A stretch of DNA of 64,000 bases, from the NCBI GenBank assembly GCA_965267185.1, contig OZ253937.1:3720001-3784000 (forward strand). Reading direction: 5' to 3'. Positions 1 through 9,410 of this stretch are shown here, piece after piece. Position numbers and translations under genes: made by a program. The stretch is from G965267185 sp965267185. GTDB taxonomy: Bacteria; Pseudomonadota; Alphaproteobacteria; UBA6615. The first letter of the stretch is position 1, and each line of letters opens with the position of its first letter. Under the pieces are notes generated by a model. It made no database searches. It had not been told where the DNA came from and saw only the letters and a list, made by a program, of their open reading frames with translations.

Positions 1-2548
1 CGATCACTTGCCCTTCGATAAGCTCAATCGCTTCCTGCAACGGCATCGAATCGGCGGGCGTTACCCGCAAAGTCATCGTGCGCACGCGCTCTGAACGGCG
101 GATCTCGGTCGGACCGGTGGTTACAACCACGTCGGCCAGACTGTCGACCGGTAAGACACGACCGTCTCGGTTGACGACTGGAAGCGCGCCGACCCCTTGG
201 GTCGCGACGATATTGTCGACCGGCCCCATCAACATAAGGTCGATCCGCTTACCATCGACTGTTATTTCGGCAATCCGCAACCCGTCGTTGAAGGCATCGA
301 GCGATTGGCCGAGATCGCGCGCTGACAGTCCATTGTCGGCTAGTGCCACCCGATCGGGCTCGATACGCACTTCCGGCGCGCCCAGGGTCAGGCTCGGCAG
401 GGGCCGTGTGCGGTGGCCTTCGGTGAACGGCAGCAGCGAACTCATTCTTTGGAACGCCTGTTGCCCCACATCGAAGATTTGGTCGAGATTGGGGCCAAAT
501 ATATCAACGTCGATGGCGCGGCCGCCGCCAACCGAGCGGCCGAACAACGATGGCTGGAAGACGAAGGCGAATGTCCCCGGCTCTTGGAATGCCGCACCCT
601 GCATCATGGGGATCAGCTCGCGCACGCGATCGGGGTCGACCGAAGTGCCGCCGATAAACGCGCTCCCGCCAAATGCAACCCGGAAGAACCTTTGGAACTT
701 CGGTGGCTCACCTGGCGCCGATTCCGGGCCGGTTTCGATGGCCCAGTTCGGGCGCGTGCGTTCGGCTATTTGCTCGGTGAGTTCATTGACCGTGTTTAAA
801 TTGTAGCCAGCGGGCGGCTGCACGAAGCCGAAGACGAAATTGCGGTTGCCTGTCGGCAGGTAATCCAGCTTGGGCAGGAACTGCCACGTGGTGACGACGG
901 CAAGAGTGGTAATCAGCGCGACGACACCGAGCGCGTTTAGTTTCGAGCGCACAACCTGGCGCGTAAAGCCGATCCAGAAGTTAACAAAGCCGCGTGCAAA
1001 CCCGTCAATAACCGGGATGCGAAGCATCTTATTCTTGTCGAAGTTGCCCACCAGCAAACGGTTCGAGAGCGCTGGAATCAATGTAATCGACACAAGCAAC
1101 GACAACAGAACAGCGACCGAAATCGCGACCGCGATGTCGCGGAACAGCTGGCCGACCTCCAGTTCCATCAACAGGATCGGAATAAACACCATCACCGTCG
1201 TCAGCGACGAAACGAGCACCGCAGGCCACACTTCGGCAGCGCCGCGATAGGCGGCGTCGGCGCGCGACATGCCTTGCTGGCGATGCCGGTAAATATTTTC
1301 AAGAACAACGATTGCCGCATCGACCACCATGCCCACGGCAAAGGCAATACCCGCCAAGCTGATTACGTTGAGCGAGCGTCCGAGCATCGCCATCGCGACG
1401 AAAGAGCCGATTACCGAGACAGGTATCGCCAGTGAAATCACCAGCGTGGGACGCCATGAGCGCAAGAACAGCAACAGAATGGCCGCGGCGAGAATACCGC
1501 CGATGACGATATTCTGCTGCACCAATCGGATGGCTGAATTGATGTAAAGCGTCTCGTCGAACACGTTTTGCACGCGCAACCCGACATCCTTCATAACGCC
1601 TTTGGATAGTTCCGTGACCGCTTCATGGACCTGGGCCATGGTCTCCAAGACGTTTGCGCCTTGCGCACGCGTCATGTTGAATGCCATCGCCCTTTCTTCG
1701 AATTGGTGGGCAACCGCCCGCGCCTTTTTGTACGACATGTAGACTTCGGCGATATCGCCCACCGTCACGCGGCCGATCCGGCCGTCGCCGAGATCGACCT
1801 CGGAGCGCAGCACGATATTGCGGACTTGCTCCGGGGCGTTGAAGTCACCTTCTGTGCGCACCACGTAGCTGCGTTTGCCCTCGTCGATATCGCCGCCGGA
1901 AATAGAAGCGTTCTCCGCACGTAGTCGGGCCACGACATCGGGTACGGTCAGGCGGAATTGGGCGAGGCGTTCCGCATCGACAACGATGCGCATCTCGCGC
2001 TCCGTTTCGCCGAAAATATTGACCCCGGAAATTCCCTCGATGCGCTCGATCCGCTCCTGAACCACATCTTCCAGGAAATCGCCGTAGGTGATCAGATCGC
2101 GGTCGTTGCCGGGTTCGCGGGTGAGAATGAACCAAGCAATCGCGTTGTCATCGGTGCCGGATGTCCGAAGAACCGGCTCATCCGCCTCGAGCGGATAACC
2201 GGTCACGCGATCGAGCCGGTTGGCGACCAAAAGCAGCGCGCGGTCCATATTTTGCCCGGCGCCGAATTCCAGCGTTACAGAGGCCCGGCCGGTGCGGCTG
2301 CGGCTCTCCATCGACCGCACGCCCTCGAGGCCTTTCAACACATCTTCCTGGCGGTTGACGATTTCGCGCTCGACCTCGGCCGGTGCGGCGCCGGGCCACG
2401 ACGTGTTGACGATAATCACCGGCTGGCGGACATCGGGCGCCATCTGAATGGGGATGCGCTGCAGCGCCACGTAGCCAAACAGCAGCACCATGAAGACCAC
2501 GGCGATAACCGCAATCGGGCGATGAATGGCCAGCGAAATCAAATTCAT
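1..2548 (-). CDS. RND-family efflux transporter permease (C-terminus beyond window)
   Basis: Inner-membrane proton-driven pump subunit of a tripartite efflux system; 849 codons are visible and the C-terminus lies past position 1. The frame opens with MNLISLAIHRPIAVIAVVF, the first transmembrane helix typical of AcrB/MexB-type permeases, followed by the porter region, then the TM2-TM6 block with GRSLNVISLAGIAFAVGM and VVDAAIVVLENIYRH, then a second large periplasmic loop. The TM4 proton-relay segment keeps one Asp (VVDAA, codon near 1319-1321), where AcrB has two. The ATG at 2548 lies 5 bases after the stop of the upstream adaptor gene, so the two are co-transcribed and probably translationally coupled. 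Substrate cannot be told from sequence. The frame is intact throughout. Confidence 0.93.
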   Translation of the reverse strand, partial: MNLISLAIHRPIAVIAVVFMVLLFGYVALQRIPIQMAPDVRQPVIIVNTSWPGAAPAEVEREIVNRQEDVLKGLEGVRSMESRSRTGRASVTLEFGAGQNMDRALLLVANRLDRVTGYPLEADEPVLRTSGTDDNAIAWFILTREPGNDRDLITYGDFLEDVVQERIERIEGISGVNIFGETEREMRIVVDAERLAQFRLTVPDVVARLRAENASISGGDIDEGKRSYVVRTEGDFNAPEQVRNIVLRSEVDLGDGRIGRVTVGDIAEVYMSYKKARAVAHQFEERAMAFNMTRAQGANVLETMAQVHEAVTELSKGVMKDVGLRVQNVFDETLYINSAIRLVQQNIVIGGILAAAILLLFLRSWRPTLVISLAIPVSVIGSFVAMAMLGRSLNVISLAGIAFAVGMVVDAAIVVLENIYRHRQQGMSRADAAYRGAAEVWPAVLVSSLTTVMVFIPILLMELEVGQLFRDIAVAISVAVLLSLLVSITLIPALSNRLLVGNFDKNKMLRIPVIDGFARGFVNFWIGFTRQVVRSKLNALGVVALITTLAVVTTWQFLPKLDYLPTGNRNFVFGFVQPPAGYNLNTVNELTEQIAERTRPNWAIETGPESAPGEPPKFQRFFRVAFGGSAFIGGTSVDPDRVRELIPMMQGAAFQEPGTFAFVFQPSLFGRSVGGGRAIDVDIFGPNLDQIFDVGQQAFQRMSSLLPFTEGHRTRPLPSLTLGAPEVRIEPDRVALADNGLSARDLGQSLDAFNDGLRIAEITVDGKRIDLMLMGPVDNIVATQGVGALPVVNRDGRVLPVDSLADVVVTTGPTEIRRSERVRTMTLRVTPADSMPLQEAIELIEGQVI

Positions 2549-2553
2549 CGGCG

Positions 2554-4125
2554 TCAGCCTCCGCCTGTCACGCCGTTTGCCGGTGTTCCACTACTGCCGG
2601 AAATTGTCAGACGCTGGCCGGGCCGCAGATTTTCGTTACCGCGCACCACGACGCGATCGCCAGCCTTCAACCCCGACGTGACGACAAACCGGGTACCCAC
2701 GGATTCGCCGAGACCGACCGGTTGCGGCTGCCCCGCGCCGTTACGCACAACGAACACCAATACACTGTCGCCGCGCCGCACGATCGCGTCTTTCGAGACG
2801 GTGGTGACGGTTCGCGGCGCGCCGATGGGGACGTGCACCGTAACGCTTTGATTGGTCGCCAGCGGTTTCGCCAGCTCACCGAAGTTCGGCACAAACCTGA
2901 CCGGACGGGTGCGCGTGCGTGGGTTCTCATCGGGAATAATCGCGCGCACGAGCGCTTTGTGCTCGCTCTTGTCGTCGAGGGTGAGCCGAACGGATGTGCC
3001 AAGCTTCATGCCGCCCATTCGGGCGCTGGGGATATCCGCCTCGACCTCGATATCCAGATCGTTGATCAACGTTACGACCGGGTTGCCGACGCTCAGATAG
3101 GCGCCGACCTCGGTGTGTTTGGCGCTAACAACGCCCGGATACGGCGCAAGGATCTCGCTGTCTGCGAGGTCGATAGCGGCGCGATTAAGTTGCGCTTCCG
3201 CTTGGGCAAGCTGAGCCTGGGTCTCCGCAACCTCGCCGCGCTGTTTGGCGACGTCCTGGATGGCGTCGTCATAACGCGCCTGCGAAAACGCCGCCGAGTT
3301 ACGAATACCTTCCAGCCGCTTCAATTCCAGTGAGCGCTTTTCCAGATCGGCACGAACGCTGGCTAATTTCGCGCTCTGTTGTTTGACCAAAGCTTCATAG
3401 CGCGTGCGCTCCAGGGCCAGGCGCTCGCGATCGAGCACCGCCAAAACGGCGCCCTGTTCCACGCGATCGCCGACTTCGACGCGCATTTCCTTAACTGGAC
3501 CGCTGATGCGCGCGGCCACTGGGCCGAATTCGCTCGCCACCAAACGGCCGAGTACCGGCACGGTTTGGGAGAGCGGCTCCTCGATAACGGCATCGACAAC
3601 GACATTTGCGGGCGGACCGCCGCCGCTCCCGCCACTGTTACCGCCCTGGAAAAACTCGAACAGTTCGTCGCCGTCGAGAGTACCGCTCTTGTCCTTGTCG
3701 ATGGTGTCGAAATTGGCGACCACCGGGCCGCGCGCCTCGGTGCGTTCAAGCACCCCGTTCTTGTTGGTATCGAGGTTTTGCGCGATCTGCGATAGCGGCC
3801 GCTTGCCGCCCGCTGGCTTGTTGTCCCCGGATGATGGCGCGGCATTTGTCTGCCCACCACCTTGGAAAAAGTTGAACAGCTCGTCGCCATCGAGGGTGTC
3901 GCTGTCGTCGGCGTCGATGGTGTCGAAATTGGCCGCCGCCGGGCCGCGGGCTTCGCTACGCTCGAGGACACCATTTCCGTTGGCGTCCATGGGCTGTGCG
4001 ATCGGCGACAACGGCCGGCCTTGCTGCGCGTTGGCGGGAACGCCATAAGCAACGATCAAGCCGGCTGCGACGAGCGCCGCCATATTCCCGCTGAGCCGGA
4101 TTCTGCGCTCCAACCTCTGTATCAA
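2554..4125 (-). CDS. RND periplasmic adaptor (HlyD/MFP family) with four N-terminal EF-hand loops
   Basis: Periplasmic membrane-fusion subunit linking the RND permease to an outer-membrane channel; 523 aa, against about 350-400 for a usual adaptor. I chose the TTG at 4125 because a GGAG lies 7 bases upstream and the resulting N-terminus reads as a signal peptide ending ...GVPANA (residues 1-33); an ATG at 4083 is the alternative. Residues 47-58, 71-82, 119-130 and 143-154 are EF-hand loops (DANGNGVLERSE, DADDSDTLDGDE, DTNKNGVLERTE, DKDKSGTLDGDE). After a Gly-rich linker (about 161-172) follow the adaptor's lipoyl/barrel-sandwich halves, a helical hairpin (about 240-310) and beta-barrel domains. 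First gene of the RND operon. The calcium-loop extension is not part of the standard adaptor; its role is unknown. Confidence 0.9.
   Translation of the reverse strand: MIQRLERRIRLSGNMAALVAAGLIVAYGVPANAQQGRPLSPIAQPMDANGNGVLERSEARGPAAANFDTIDADDSDTLDGDELFNFFQGGGQTNAAPSSGDNKPAGGKRPLSQIAQNLDTNKNGVLERTEARGPVVANFDTIDKDKSGTLDGDELFEFFQGGNSGGSGGGPPANVVVDAVIEEPLSQTVPVLGRLVASEFGPVAARISGPVKEMRVEVGDRVEQGAVLAVLDRERLALERTRYEALVKQQSAKLASVRADLEKRSLELKRLEGIRNSAAFSQARYDDAIQDVAKQRGEVAETQAQLAQAEAQLNRAAIDLADSEILAPYPGVVSAKHTEVGAYLSVGNPVVTLINDLDIEVEADIPSARMGGMKLGTSVRLTLDDKSEHKALVRAIIPDENPRTRTRPVRFVPNFGELAKPLATNQSVTVHVPIGAPRTVTTVSKDAIVRRGDSVLVFVVRNGAGQPQPVGLGESVGTRFVVTSGLKAGDRVVVRGNENLRPGQRLTISGSSGTPANGVTGGG
3640..4017 (-). 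repeat. In-gene tandem duplication encoding two EF-hand pairs (period 216 bp)
   Basis: Residues 37-90 and 109-162 of the adaptor are near copies of each other (each has PLSxIAQ, then NGVLER, EARGP, FDTID, TLDGDELF and FFQGG). Corresponding Asp residues are exactly 72 codons apart (47 to 119, 71 to 143), which indicates duplication of a 216-bp unit that itself holds an EF-hand pair. Confidence 0.85.
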
Positions 4126-4362
4126 AACAATTCTCCAGTTTCGTATCGCCGCCGGGTGGGCTATTCGCCGATCGCCGCACACACCGACGCGAGGGGGAGT
4201 AGACAACCTATCTCGGGCCCGTGTGTCAACGACGATGAAAGCGATCAACCCCCTTTGAGTGCTCACAATTTCGCCATTGTTAAGTTGGCTTGAACCCTCC
4301 ATTGTCACGTGTCGAACGCACAAAATCCGTCGAATGCTGATCGCATTGGCCAGGGCCTGGAA

Positions 4363-5292
4363 ATGACAACGCATTTATTCACGCATCCCGCCTGTATCGA
4401 GCACGACCCTTCGCCGCGTCATCCCGAATCTCCCGATCGGCTGCGCCAAATTCTCAAGGTTTTGGGCACGCCGGAATTCGACGCGCTGGTATGGCGAGAG
4501 GCCGGGCAAGCCACGCGGGAACAGATCGCAGCAATGCACCCGCAAGATCATATAGAGCGCGTGCTAGCCGCGATTCCCCAGTCGGGATACGCCCAGATCG
4601 ACCCCGATACCATCGTCTCGCCGGGGTCGGGTGAGGCGGCGTTGCGGGCCGCCGGCGCATTGGTCGATGCCGTCGACGCTGTTATGGCCGACGAGGCGAC
4701 GAACGCCTTTTGCGCGGTTCGCCCGCCGGGTCACCACGCCGAGGCGGAACGCACGATGGGGTTTTGCTTGTTCAACAACGTCGCCATCGGCGCTGCCCAC
4801 GCCCGTGACGCCCATGGGTTGCGCCGCATCGCGGTGATGGATTTCGACGTCCATCACGGCAATGGCACCCAGGCGCTGTTTTGGGATGAGCCCGATATGC
4901 TGTACGCCTCGACGCACCAAATGCCGCTCTATCCCGGTACCGGCGCAACAAAGGAACGGGGCTCAAGCGGCAATATTTTTAACGCCCCGTTGGCTCCGGG
5001 CGCGGGGTCGGAAGTGTTCCGCGCGTCCATGCAAGCAATCGTATTGCCGGCTATTCGCCAATTTGAGCCCGAATTGTTGTTTATTTCCGCCGGTTTCGAT
5101 GCTCATTCCCGCGACCCGCTGGCGGAACTGAAATTTACCACCGACGATTATGTGTGGGCGACGCAGCAGCTGTGCGATATCGCGAAGAACAGCTGCGCAG
5201 GTCGGGTCGTGTCGGCTTTGGAGGGTGGATACGACCTGTCCGCCCTTGGCGAATCCGTGGCCGCGCACGTACGGACTTTGATGGCGCAATAA
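4363..5292 (+). CDS. Histone deacetylase-family hydrolase (acetylpolyamine amidohydrolase-like)
   Basis: Zinc-dependent amide hydrolase of the HDAC/AcuC/AphA superfamily, 309 aa from the ATG at 4363; an in-frame GTG at 4309 would add 18 residues without the family's usual beginning (LFTHPACIEHDPSPRHPE fits the start). Signature blocks are present: RPPGHHAE (active-site His pair), DFDVHHGNGTQ (zinc Asp/His) and SAGFDAH (second zinc Asp). Likely removes acetyl groups from small amines or proteins in the cytoplasm; substrate is unproven. It lies divergently from the RND operon and 69 bases upstream of xseB, an order common in Rhodospirillales. Confidence 0.92.
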   Translation: MTTHLFTHPACIEHDPSPRHPESPDRLRQILKVLGTPEFDALVWREAGQATREQIAAMHPQDHIERVLAAIPQSGYAQIDPDTIVSPGSGEAALRAAGALVDAVDAVMADEATNAFCAVRPPGHHAEAERTMGFCLFNNVAIGAAHARDAHGLRRIAVMDFDVHHGNGTQALFWDEPDMLYASTHQMPLYPGTGATKERGSSGNIFNAPLAPGAGSEVFRASMQAIVLPAIRQFEPELLFISAGFDAHSRDPLAELKFTTDDYVWATQQLCDIAKNSCAGRVVSALEGGYDLSALGESVAAHVRTLMAQ

Positions 5293-5361
5293 GCGCTTTT
5301 GCGGCGGTTGACGCCACACCGCGCGCGGATACACTCCGCCGCGACCAACCGGAGGGCCACG

Positions 5362-5625
5362 ATGGCCGACAAGAAAAACACCGCCGAGATTCCGGCCGAC
5401 ATCCAGAAACTTTCGTTCGAGCAGGCGCTCGAGCAGCTCGAAAACATCGTGCGCGACCTGGAAGGCGGCGAAAGCGCTTTGGAACAGGCGCTCGAAGCCT
5501 ATGAACGCGGTGCGCATTTAAAACAACATTGCGAAGCCAAGTTGAAACACGCGCAGTCGCGGGTCGAAAAAATAACCCTGGCGGCGGACGGCACGCCGCA
5601 AGCGGGCCCGGCAGAGGTCGATTGA
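5362..5625 (+). CDS. xseB: Exodeoxyribonuclease VII small subunit
   Basis: Small subunit of the XseA/XseB single-strand exonuclease, 87 aa, close to the family's usual 75-85. The ATG at 5362 follows GGAGG at 5351-5355. The core SFEQALEQLENIVRDLEGGE, then ALEAYERGAHLKQHCEAKL, is the family's helical hairpin. The partner xseA is not in the window. Its TGA at 5623-5625 overlaps the TTG start of ispA, so the two are translationally coupled. Confidence 0.95.
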   Translation: MADKKNTAEIPADIQKLSFEQALEQLENIVRDLEGGESALEQALEAYERGAHLKQHCEAKLKHAQSRVEKITLAADGTPQAGPAEVD

Positions 5626-6533
5626 CCAATCAAAGTCAGCTGCCGGTAGACCCTCTAACCGACGCGCTCGGCGCGGCCGCCGCCGCCGTCGATGAGATGT
5701 TGGCGGCAGTGTTAACACCGGCGGATCCTGCGGCGCCCCGGCTCTGGGAGGCGATGCGCTACGCGGCGCTGTCGCCGGGCAAACGGCTACGGCCGTTTTT
5801 CGTGGTGCAGGCCGCGCAATTACATGGTGTGGTTGGCGAATCTGCGCTGCGCACCGCGGCGGCGGTCGAAATGGTGCATGCCTATTCGCTGGCCCATGAC
5901 GATTTGCCGGCGATGGATGATGATGATCTCCGCCGTGGCCAGCCGACCGTTCACCGGCAGTTCGACGAGGCGACCGCAATTCTTGCTGGCGATGCGTTGC
6001 AAACTGTTGCTTTCGAGGTGCTCTCGGATCCGGCAACCCATCCATCGGCCGAAGTGCGCTGCGAGCTTATCTCAGCGCTAGCCCGGACGAGCGGGCCGTC
6101 CGGCATGGCCGGCGGTCAGATGCTCGATCTGAGTGCGGCAGGTACAGACTGGGACGCCACCTCAGTCCGCCAACTGCAGTCCATGAAGACCGCTGCGATG
6201 TTTGCTTTTGCGTGTGAATCGGGCGCGATCCTAGGTGAGGCGACCAGTGAGGCGCGGGAGGCCCTGCGCACGTTTGGAACCAGTTTCGGCCTCGCGTTTC
6301 AGACGACCGACGATCTGATGGATGCCACAGGCAATGCCGAGGAAGCCGGTAAGGCGGTCGGTAAGGATGCGGCCCAGGGGAAGGCCACTTTGGTCGCTTT
6401 GGAAGGCGTCGAGGGGGCCCGCCGCGCCGCTGCGCAATTTTGCCACAATGCCATGGAATCACTTGATTTATTCGGGAATAAGGCAGATTTATTACGCGAA
6501 GTTACCCGCCGTGTAGCCGGCCGGCGCGCCTGA
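5622..6533 (+). CDS. ispA: Polyprenyl (farnesyl/geranyl) diphosphate synthase
   Basis: Condenses isopentenyl diphosphate with allylic diphosphates to give geranyl/farnesyl diphosphate; 303 aa. Start taken as the TTG at 5622, which overlaps the xseB stop and has GAGG 4 bases upstream; an ATG at 5529 lies inside xseB. Both aspartate-rich motifs are visible: first DDLPAMDDDDLRRGQPTVH, second TTDDLMDATG. GKRLRPF at the N-terminal side binds isopentenyl diphosphate. The cluster xseB-ispA-dxs supplies isoprenoid precursors for quinones, hopanoids and undecaprenyl phosphate. Confidence 0.95.
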   Translation: MTNQSQLPVDPLTDALGAAAAAVDEMLAAVLTPADPAAPRLWEAMRYAALSPGKRLRPFFVVQAAQLHGVVGESALRTAAAVEMVHAYSLAHDDLPAMDDDDLRRGQPTVHRQFDEATAILAGDALQTVAFEVLSDPATHPSAEVRCELISALARTSGPSGMAGGQMLDLSAAGTDWDATSVRQLQSMKTAAMFAFACESGAILGEATSEAREALRTFGTSFGLAFQTTDDLMDATGNAEEAGKAVGKDAAQGKATLVALEGVEGARRAAAQFCHNAMESLDLFGNKADLLREVTRRVAGRRA

Positions 6534-6564
6534 GCGTACGACCCCATCCGTTACAGGGGAAAGA

Positions 6565-8490
6565 GTGTTGAGCGATAAATCCAAAACACCGTTACTGGAC
6601 CGTGTGGACGTACCCGCGGATCTCCGGGCGCTTGCGCCGGAGCAGCTGAAGCAGCTCGCCGACGAGTTGCGCCAAGAGACCATCGATGCGGTCTCGATCA
6701 CCGGCGGCCATCTTGGCGCTGGGCTTGGCGTGGTCGAGCTTACTGTCGCGCTCCACCATGTGTTCGACACCCCCAACGACCGGCTGATCTGGGATGTTAG
6801 CCACCAGGCCTATCCGCATAAAATATTGACCGGCCGCCGCGACCGCATCCGCACCTTGCGGCAAGGTGGCGGACTGTCCGGTTTCACGCGCCGTGTCGAA
6901 AGCGAATACGACCCGTTCGGGGCGGCGCATAGTTCGACGTCCATATCGGCTGGGCTCGGCATGGCTGTGGCGCGTGACTTGGCTGGGAACGCCAACGACG
7001 TGATTGCGGTTATCGGCGATGGCGCGATGAGTGCCGGCATGGCTTACGAAGCGATGAACAATGCCGGGTCGATGGACAGCCGGCTTATTGTTGTGCTGAA
7101 CGACAACGACATGTCGATCGCGCCGGCGGTGGGCGCCATGAGCGCCTATCTATCGCGGCTGATCTCCTCAAAGGGTTACCGCTCCCTGCGCAAGGTTGCC
7201 AAGGAGATGGCGACGCATTTCCCCAAAAGCTTCGAACAGGTCGCCCGCCGGGCCGAAGAATATGCCCGCGGCTTCGTGACGGGCGGCACGCTATTCGAGG
7301 AAATGGGCTTTTACTATATCGGGCCGATCGACGGTCACAATCTGGATCATCTGCTACCGGTCTTGCGCAATGTTCGCGACAGCAAGCAGAGCGGGCCGGT
7401 GCTGGTCCATGTGGTGACCCAGAAGGGCAAAGGGTTCGAATCAGACCGGGGCGCGGGCGAGAAATATCACAGCGTCGCCAAGTTCGATCTGGTAACCGGG
7501 GCGCAGGCGAAACCGAAGGCTAAGGCACCCAGCTACACCAGTGTTTTCGCCGATAGCCTTATTGCGGAAGCGGAGAAAGACGAGCGTATTGTCGCGGTGA
7601 CCGCTGCAATGCCGTCGGGCACCGGCCTCGACAAGTTCGGTGAGCGCTTTCCCGACCGTTGCTTCGATGTGGGGATCGCCGAACAGCACGCAGTGACGTT
7701 TGCCGCCGGCTTGGCATCGGAAGGCTACCGGCCTTTCGCGACGATCTATTCGACGTTTCTGCAGCGCGCCTACGATCAAATCGTCCACGATGTGGCGATT
7801 CAGAATTTGCCGGTACGTTTTGCCATCGACCGCGCCGGTCTTGTCGGCGCGGACGGGGCCACCCATCACGGTTCGTTCGACATCACCTATCTGGGCTGTT
7901 TGCCCGGCTTCGTCTTAATGGCCGCCGCCGATGAGGCGGAACTCGTGCATATGATGGCAACCGCCGTGGCCATCGACGACCGGCCGTCTGCGTTGCGCTA
8001 TCCGCGCGGTGACGGCGAGGGCGTCGAGCTTCCGGCCGCCGGCGTGCCGCTGGATATTGGCAAGGGCAGGGTGCTTCGCGAGGGTAGCACCGTGGCCTTA
8101 TTGTCCTATGGCGGGCGGTTGGCCGAGTGCCTGAAAGCCGCCGATGAATTGGCTGCACACGGTCTTTCGACGACCGTTGCCGATGCGCGGTTCGCTAAGC
8201 CGCTCGACGAAGATTTGGTGCACCGTCTGGCAAGCGAGCACGACGTGCTGATCACGGTCGAGGAGGGAGCAATCGGCGGTTTTGCCGCCCAGGTGATGAC
8301 TAGCCTGGCCCACGGCGGGTTGCTCGACAAGGGGCTTAAGTTCCGGCCGCTGACCATTCCCGATCTGTTTATCGATCACGACACGCCGGCCAATCAGTAC
8401 GCTCAGGCCGGTCTGTCTGCGCCGGATATTGCGGCCACCGCGTTGTATGCCCTCGGCCGCGAAGACGAAGTCGTTCCAGCCCGCGCCTAA
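6565..8490 (+). CDS. dxs: 1-deoxy-D-xylulose-5-phosphate synthase
   Basis: Thiamine-diphosphate enzyme that condenses pyruvate and glyceraldehyde-3-phosphate, first step of the MEP isoprenoid pathway; 641 aa, typical length. Starts with adjacent GTG (6565) and TTG (6568) codons behind AGGGGAAAG. Visible features: GGHLGAGLGVVELTVALH, thiamine-diphosphate motif starting VIGDGAMSAGMAYEA with NDNDMSI, the transketolase central domain (VGIAEQHAVTFAAG) and a C-terminal domain. It ends 4 bases into the convergent LysR gene. In related genomes tlyA usually follows directly; here hyuAB and others intervene. Confidence 0.97.
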   Translation: MLSDKSKTPLLDRVDVPADLRALAPEQLKQLADELRQETIDAVSITGGHLGAGLGVVELTVALHHVFDTPNDRLIWDVSHQAYPHKILTGRRDRIRTLRQGGGLSGFTRRVESEYDPFGAAHSSTSISAGLGMAVARDLAGNANDVIAVIGDGAMSAGMAYEAMNNAGSMDSRLIVVLNDNDMSIAPAVGAMSAYLSRLISSKGYRSLRKVAKEMATHFPKSFEQVARRAEEYARGFVTGGTLFEEMGFYYIGPIDGHNLDHLLPVLRNVRDSKQSGPVLVHVVTQKGKGFESDRGAGEKYHSVAKFDLVTGAQAKPKAKAPSYTSVFADSLIAEAEKDERIVAVTAAMPSGTGLDKFGERFPDRCFDVGIAEQHAVTFAAGLASEGYRPFATIYSTFLQRAYDQIVHDVAIQNLPVRFAIDRAGLVGADGATHHGSFDITYLGCLPGFVLMAAADEAELVHMMATAVAIDDRPSALRYPRGDGEGVELPAAGVPLDIGKGRVLREGSTVALLSYGGRLAECLKAADELAAHGLSTTVADARFAKPLDEDLVHRLASEHDVLITVEEGAIGGFAAQVMTSLAHGGLLDKGLKFRPLTIPDLFIDHDTPANQYAQAGLSAPDIAATALYALGREDEVVPARA

Positions 8491-9404
8491 CCGCTTGGGA
8501 AACGCCATTCGTTTCCCGTCGCGCGGTCCCCGATTAAGTAAACGATTGTGTCGACCAAAGCGCTTACCGCGGGTGCGCCGGCACGTGCCCGGTTTACACC
8601 GAGCGTCCAACTCAGGCTGAGCCCGGCGATCGGCGCGCCGCTCATTCGTCCGGCCGCCATCTCGGCGCGAACCGCGCAATAGGGAAGCAACGTGTAGCCG
8701 AGGCCCCGGCGCACCAGATCGAAGGTCAGCGGCTGCCCTTCGACTTCGAGCGCCGCGTTGAACGATATACCCGCGCGTGACAGGACGGTTTCGACCTTGC
8801 CGCGCACATGGTTTTCGGGCGCCAGCATAATCATCGGTACGTCTGCTAAATCGGCGGGCGCCACCGGCTTGTCGAGCGATAGGCCCGCATCCCCCGGTCC
8901 CACGAGATAGATGTCTTCCTCGATCAGCGGCGTCAGGGCGACGCCCGGCATCGGGCGCGGCTCGATTAAAATGGCCGCGTCGAGCCGGCCCTCTTTGAAC
9001 AGGGCCTCGACGACATGCCCGACGGCTTCGTGAATCCGCAGGAACACCTTGGAAAAACGCTGGCGGTAGGTTTCGACCAAGTCGCCGGACAATACATAGA
9101 TCATCGAGGTTGGCAGGCCGAGGGTAACCGTTCCCGTCGGGTCCCGGCCCGCTGATGCGACGACGGCACGCGCTTGCTCGACCGAGGCGAGAATTGCCTG
9201 GGCGCGTTCGCGGAAGAGCATGCCGGCCTCAGTGAGGGTCACGCCGCGGCGGTGGCGGACGAATAGCTGCGCTCCAACATCGTCTTCCAGCAAGGCGATT
9301 TGCCGGCTTAACGCCGGTTGCGCGAGATTTAGGGCCGCCGCAGCTTGACTGAGTTTGCCGGCTTCCGCGACCTTCAGGAAGTTGTTGAGGACACGAGTAT
9401 CCAT
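8487..9404 (-). CDS. LysR-family transcriptional regulator
   Basis: DNA-binding regulator, 305 aa from the ATG at 9404 (an upstream ATG at 9437 would put 11 extra residues inside the operator region). Winged helix: LNNFLKVAEAGKLSQAAAALNLAQPALSRQIALLEDDVGAQLF, written here only as its well-known pattern of helix-turn-helix plus QPALSRQI. The effector domain (about 90-300) has the LysR periplasmic-binding fold with GTVTLGLPTS. Transcribed away from the alpha/beta hydrolase-hyuAB genes, across an intergenic region with nested dyads, so these are the probable targets. The ligand is unknown. Confidence 0.93.
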   Translation of the reverse strand: MDTRVLNNFLKVAEAGKLSQAAAALNLAQPALSRQIALLEDDVGAQLFVRHRRGVTLTEAGMLFRERAQAILASVEQARAVVASAGRDPTGTVTLGLPTSMIYVLSGDLVETYRQRFSKVFLRIHEAVGHVVEALFKEGRLDAAILIEPRPMPGVALTPLIEEDIYLVGPGDAGLSLDKPVAPADLADVPMIMLAPENHVRGKVETVLSRAGISFNAALEVEGQPLTFDLVRRGLGYTLLPYCAVRAEMAAGRMSGAPIAGLSLSWTLGVNRARAGAPAVSALVDTIVYLIGDRATGNEWRFPSG

Positions 9405-9410
9405 AGCGGG

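Noticed and set aside
1958..2851. 297-codon plus-strand frame over the RND/adaptor boundary
   Set aside because: Crosses two real minus-strand genes and has no recognisable domain.
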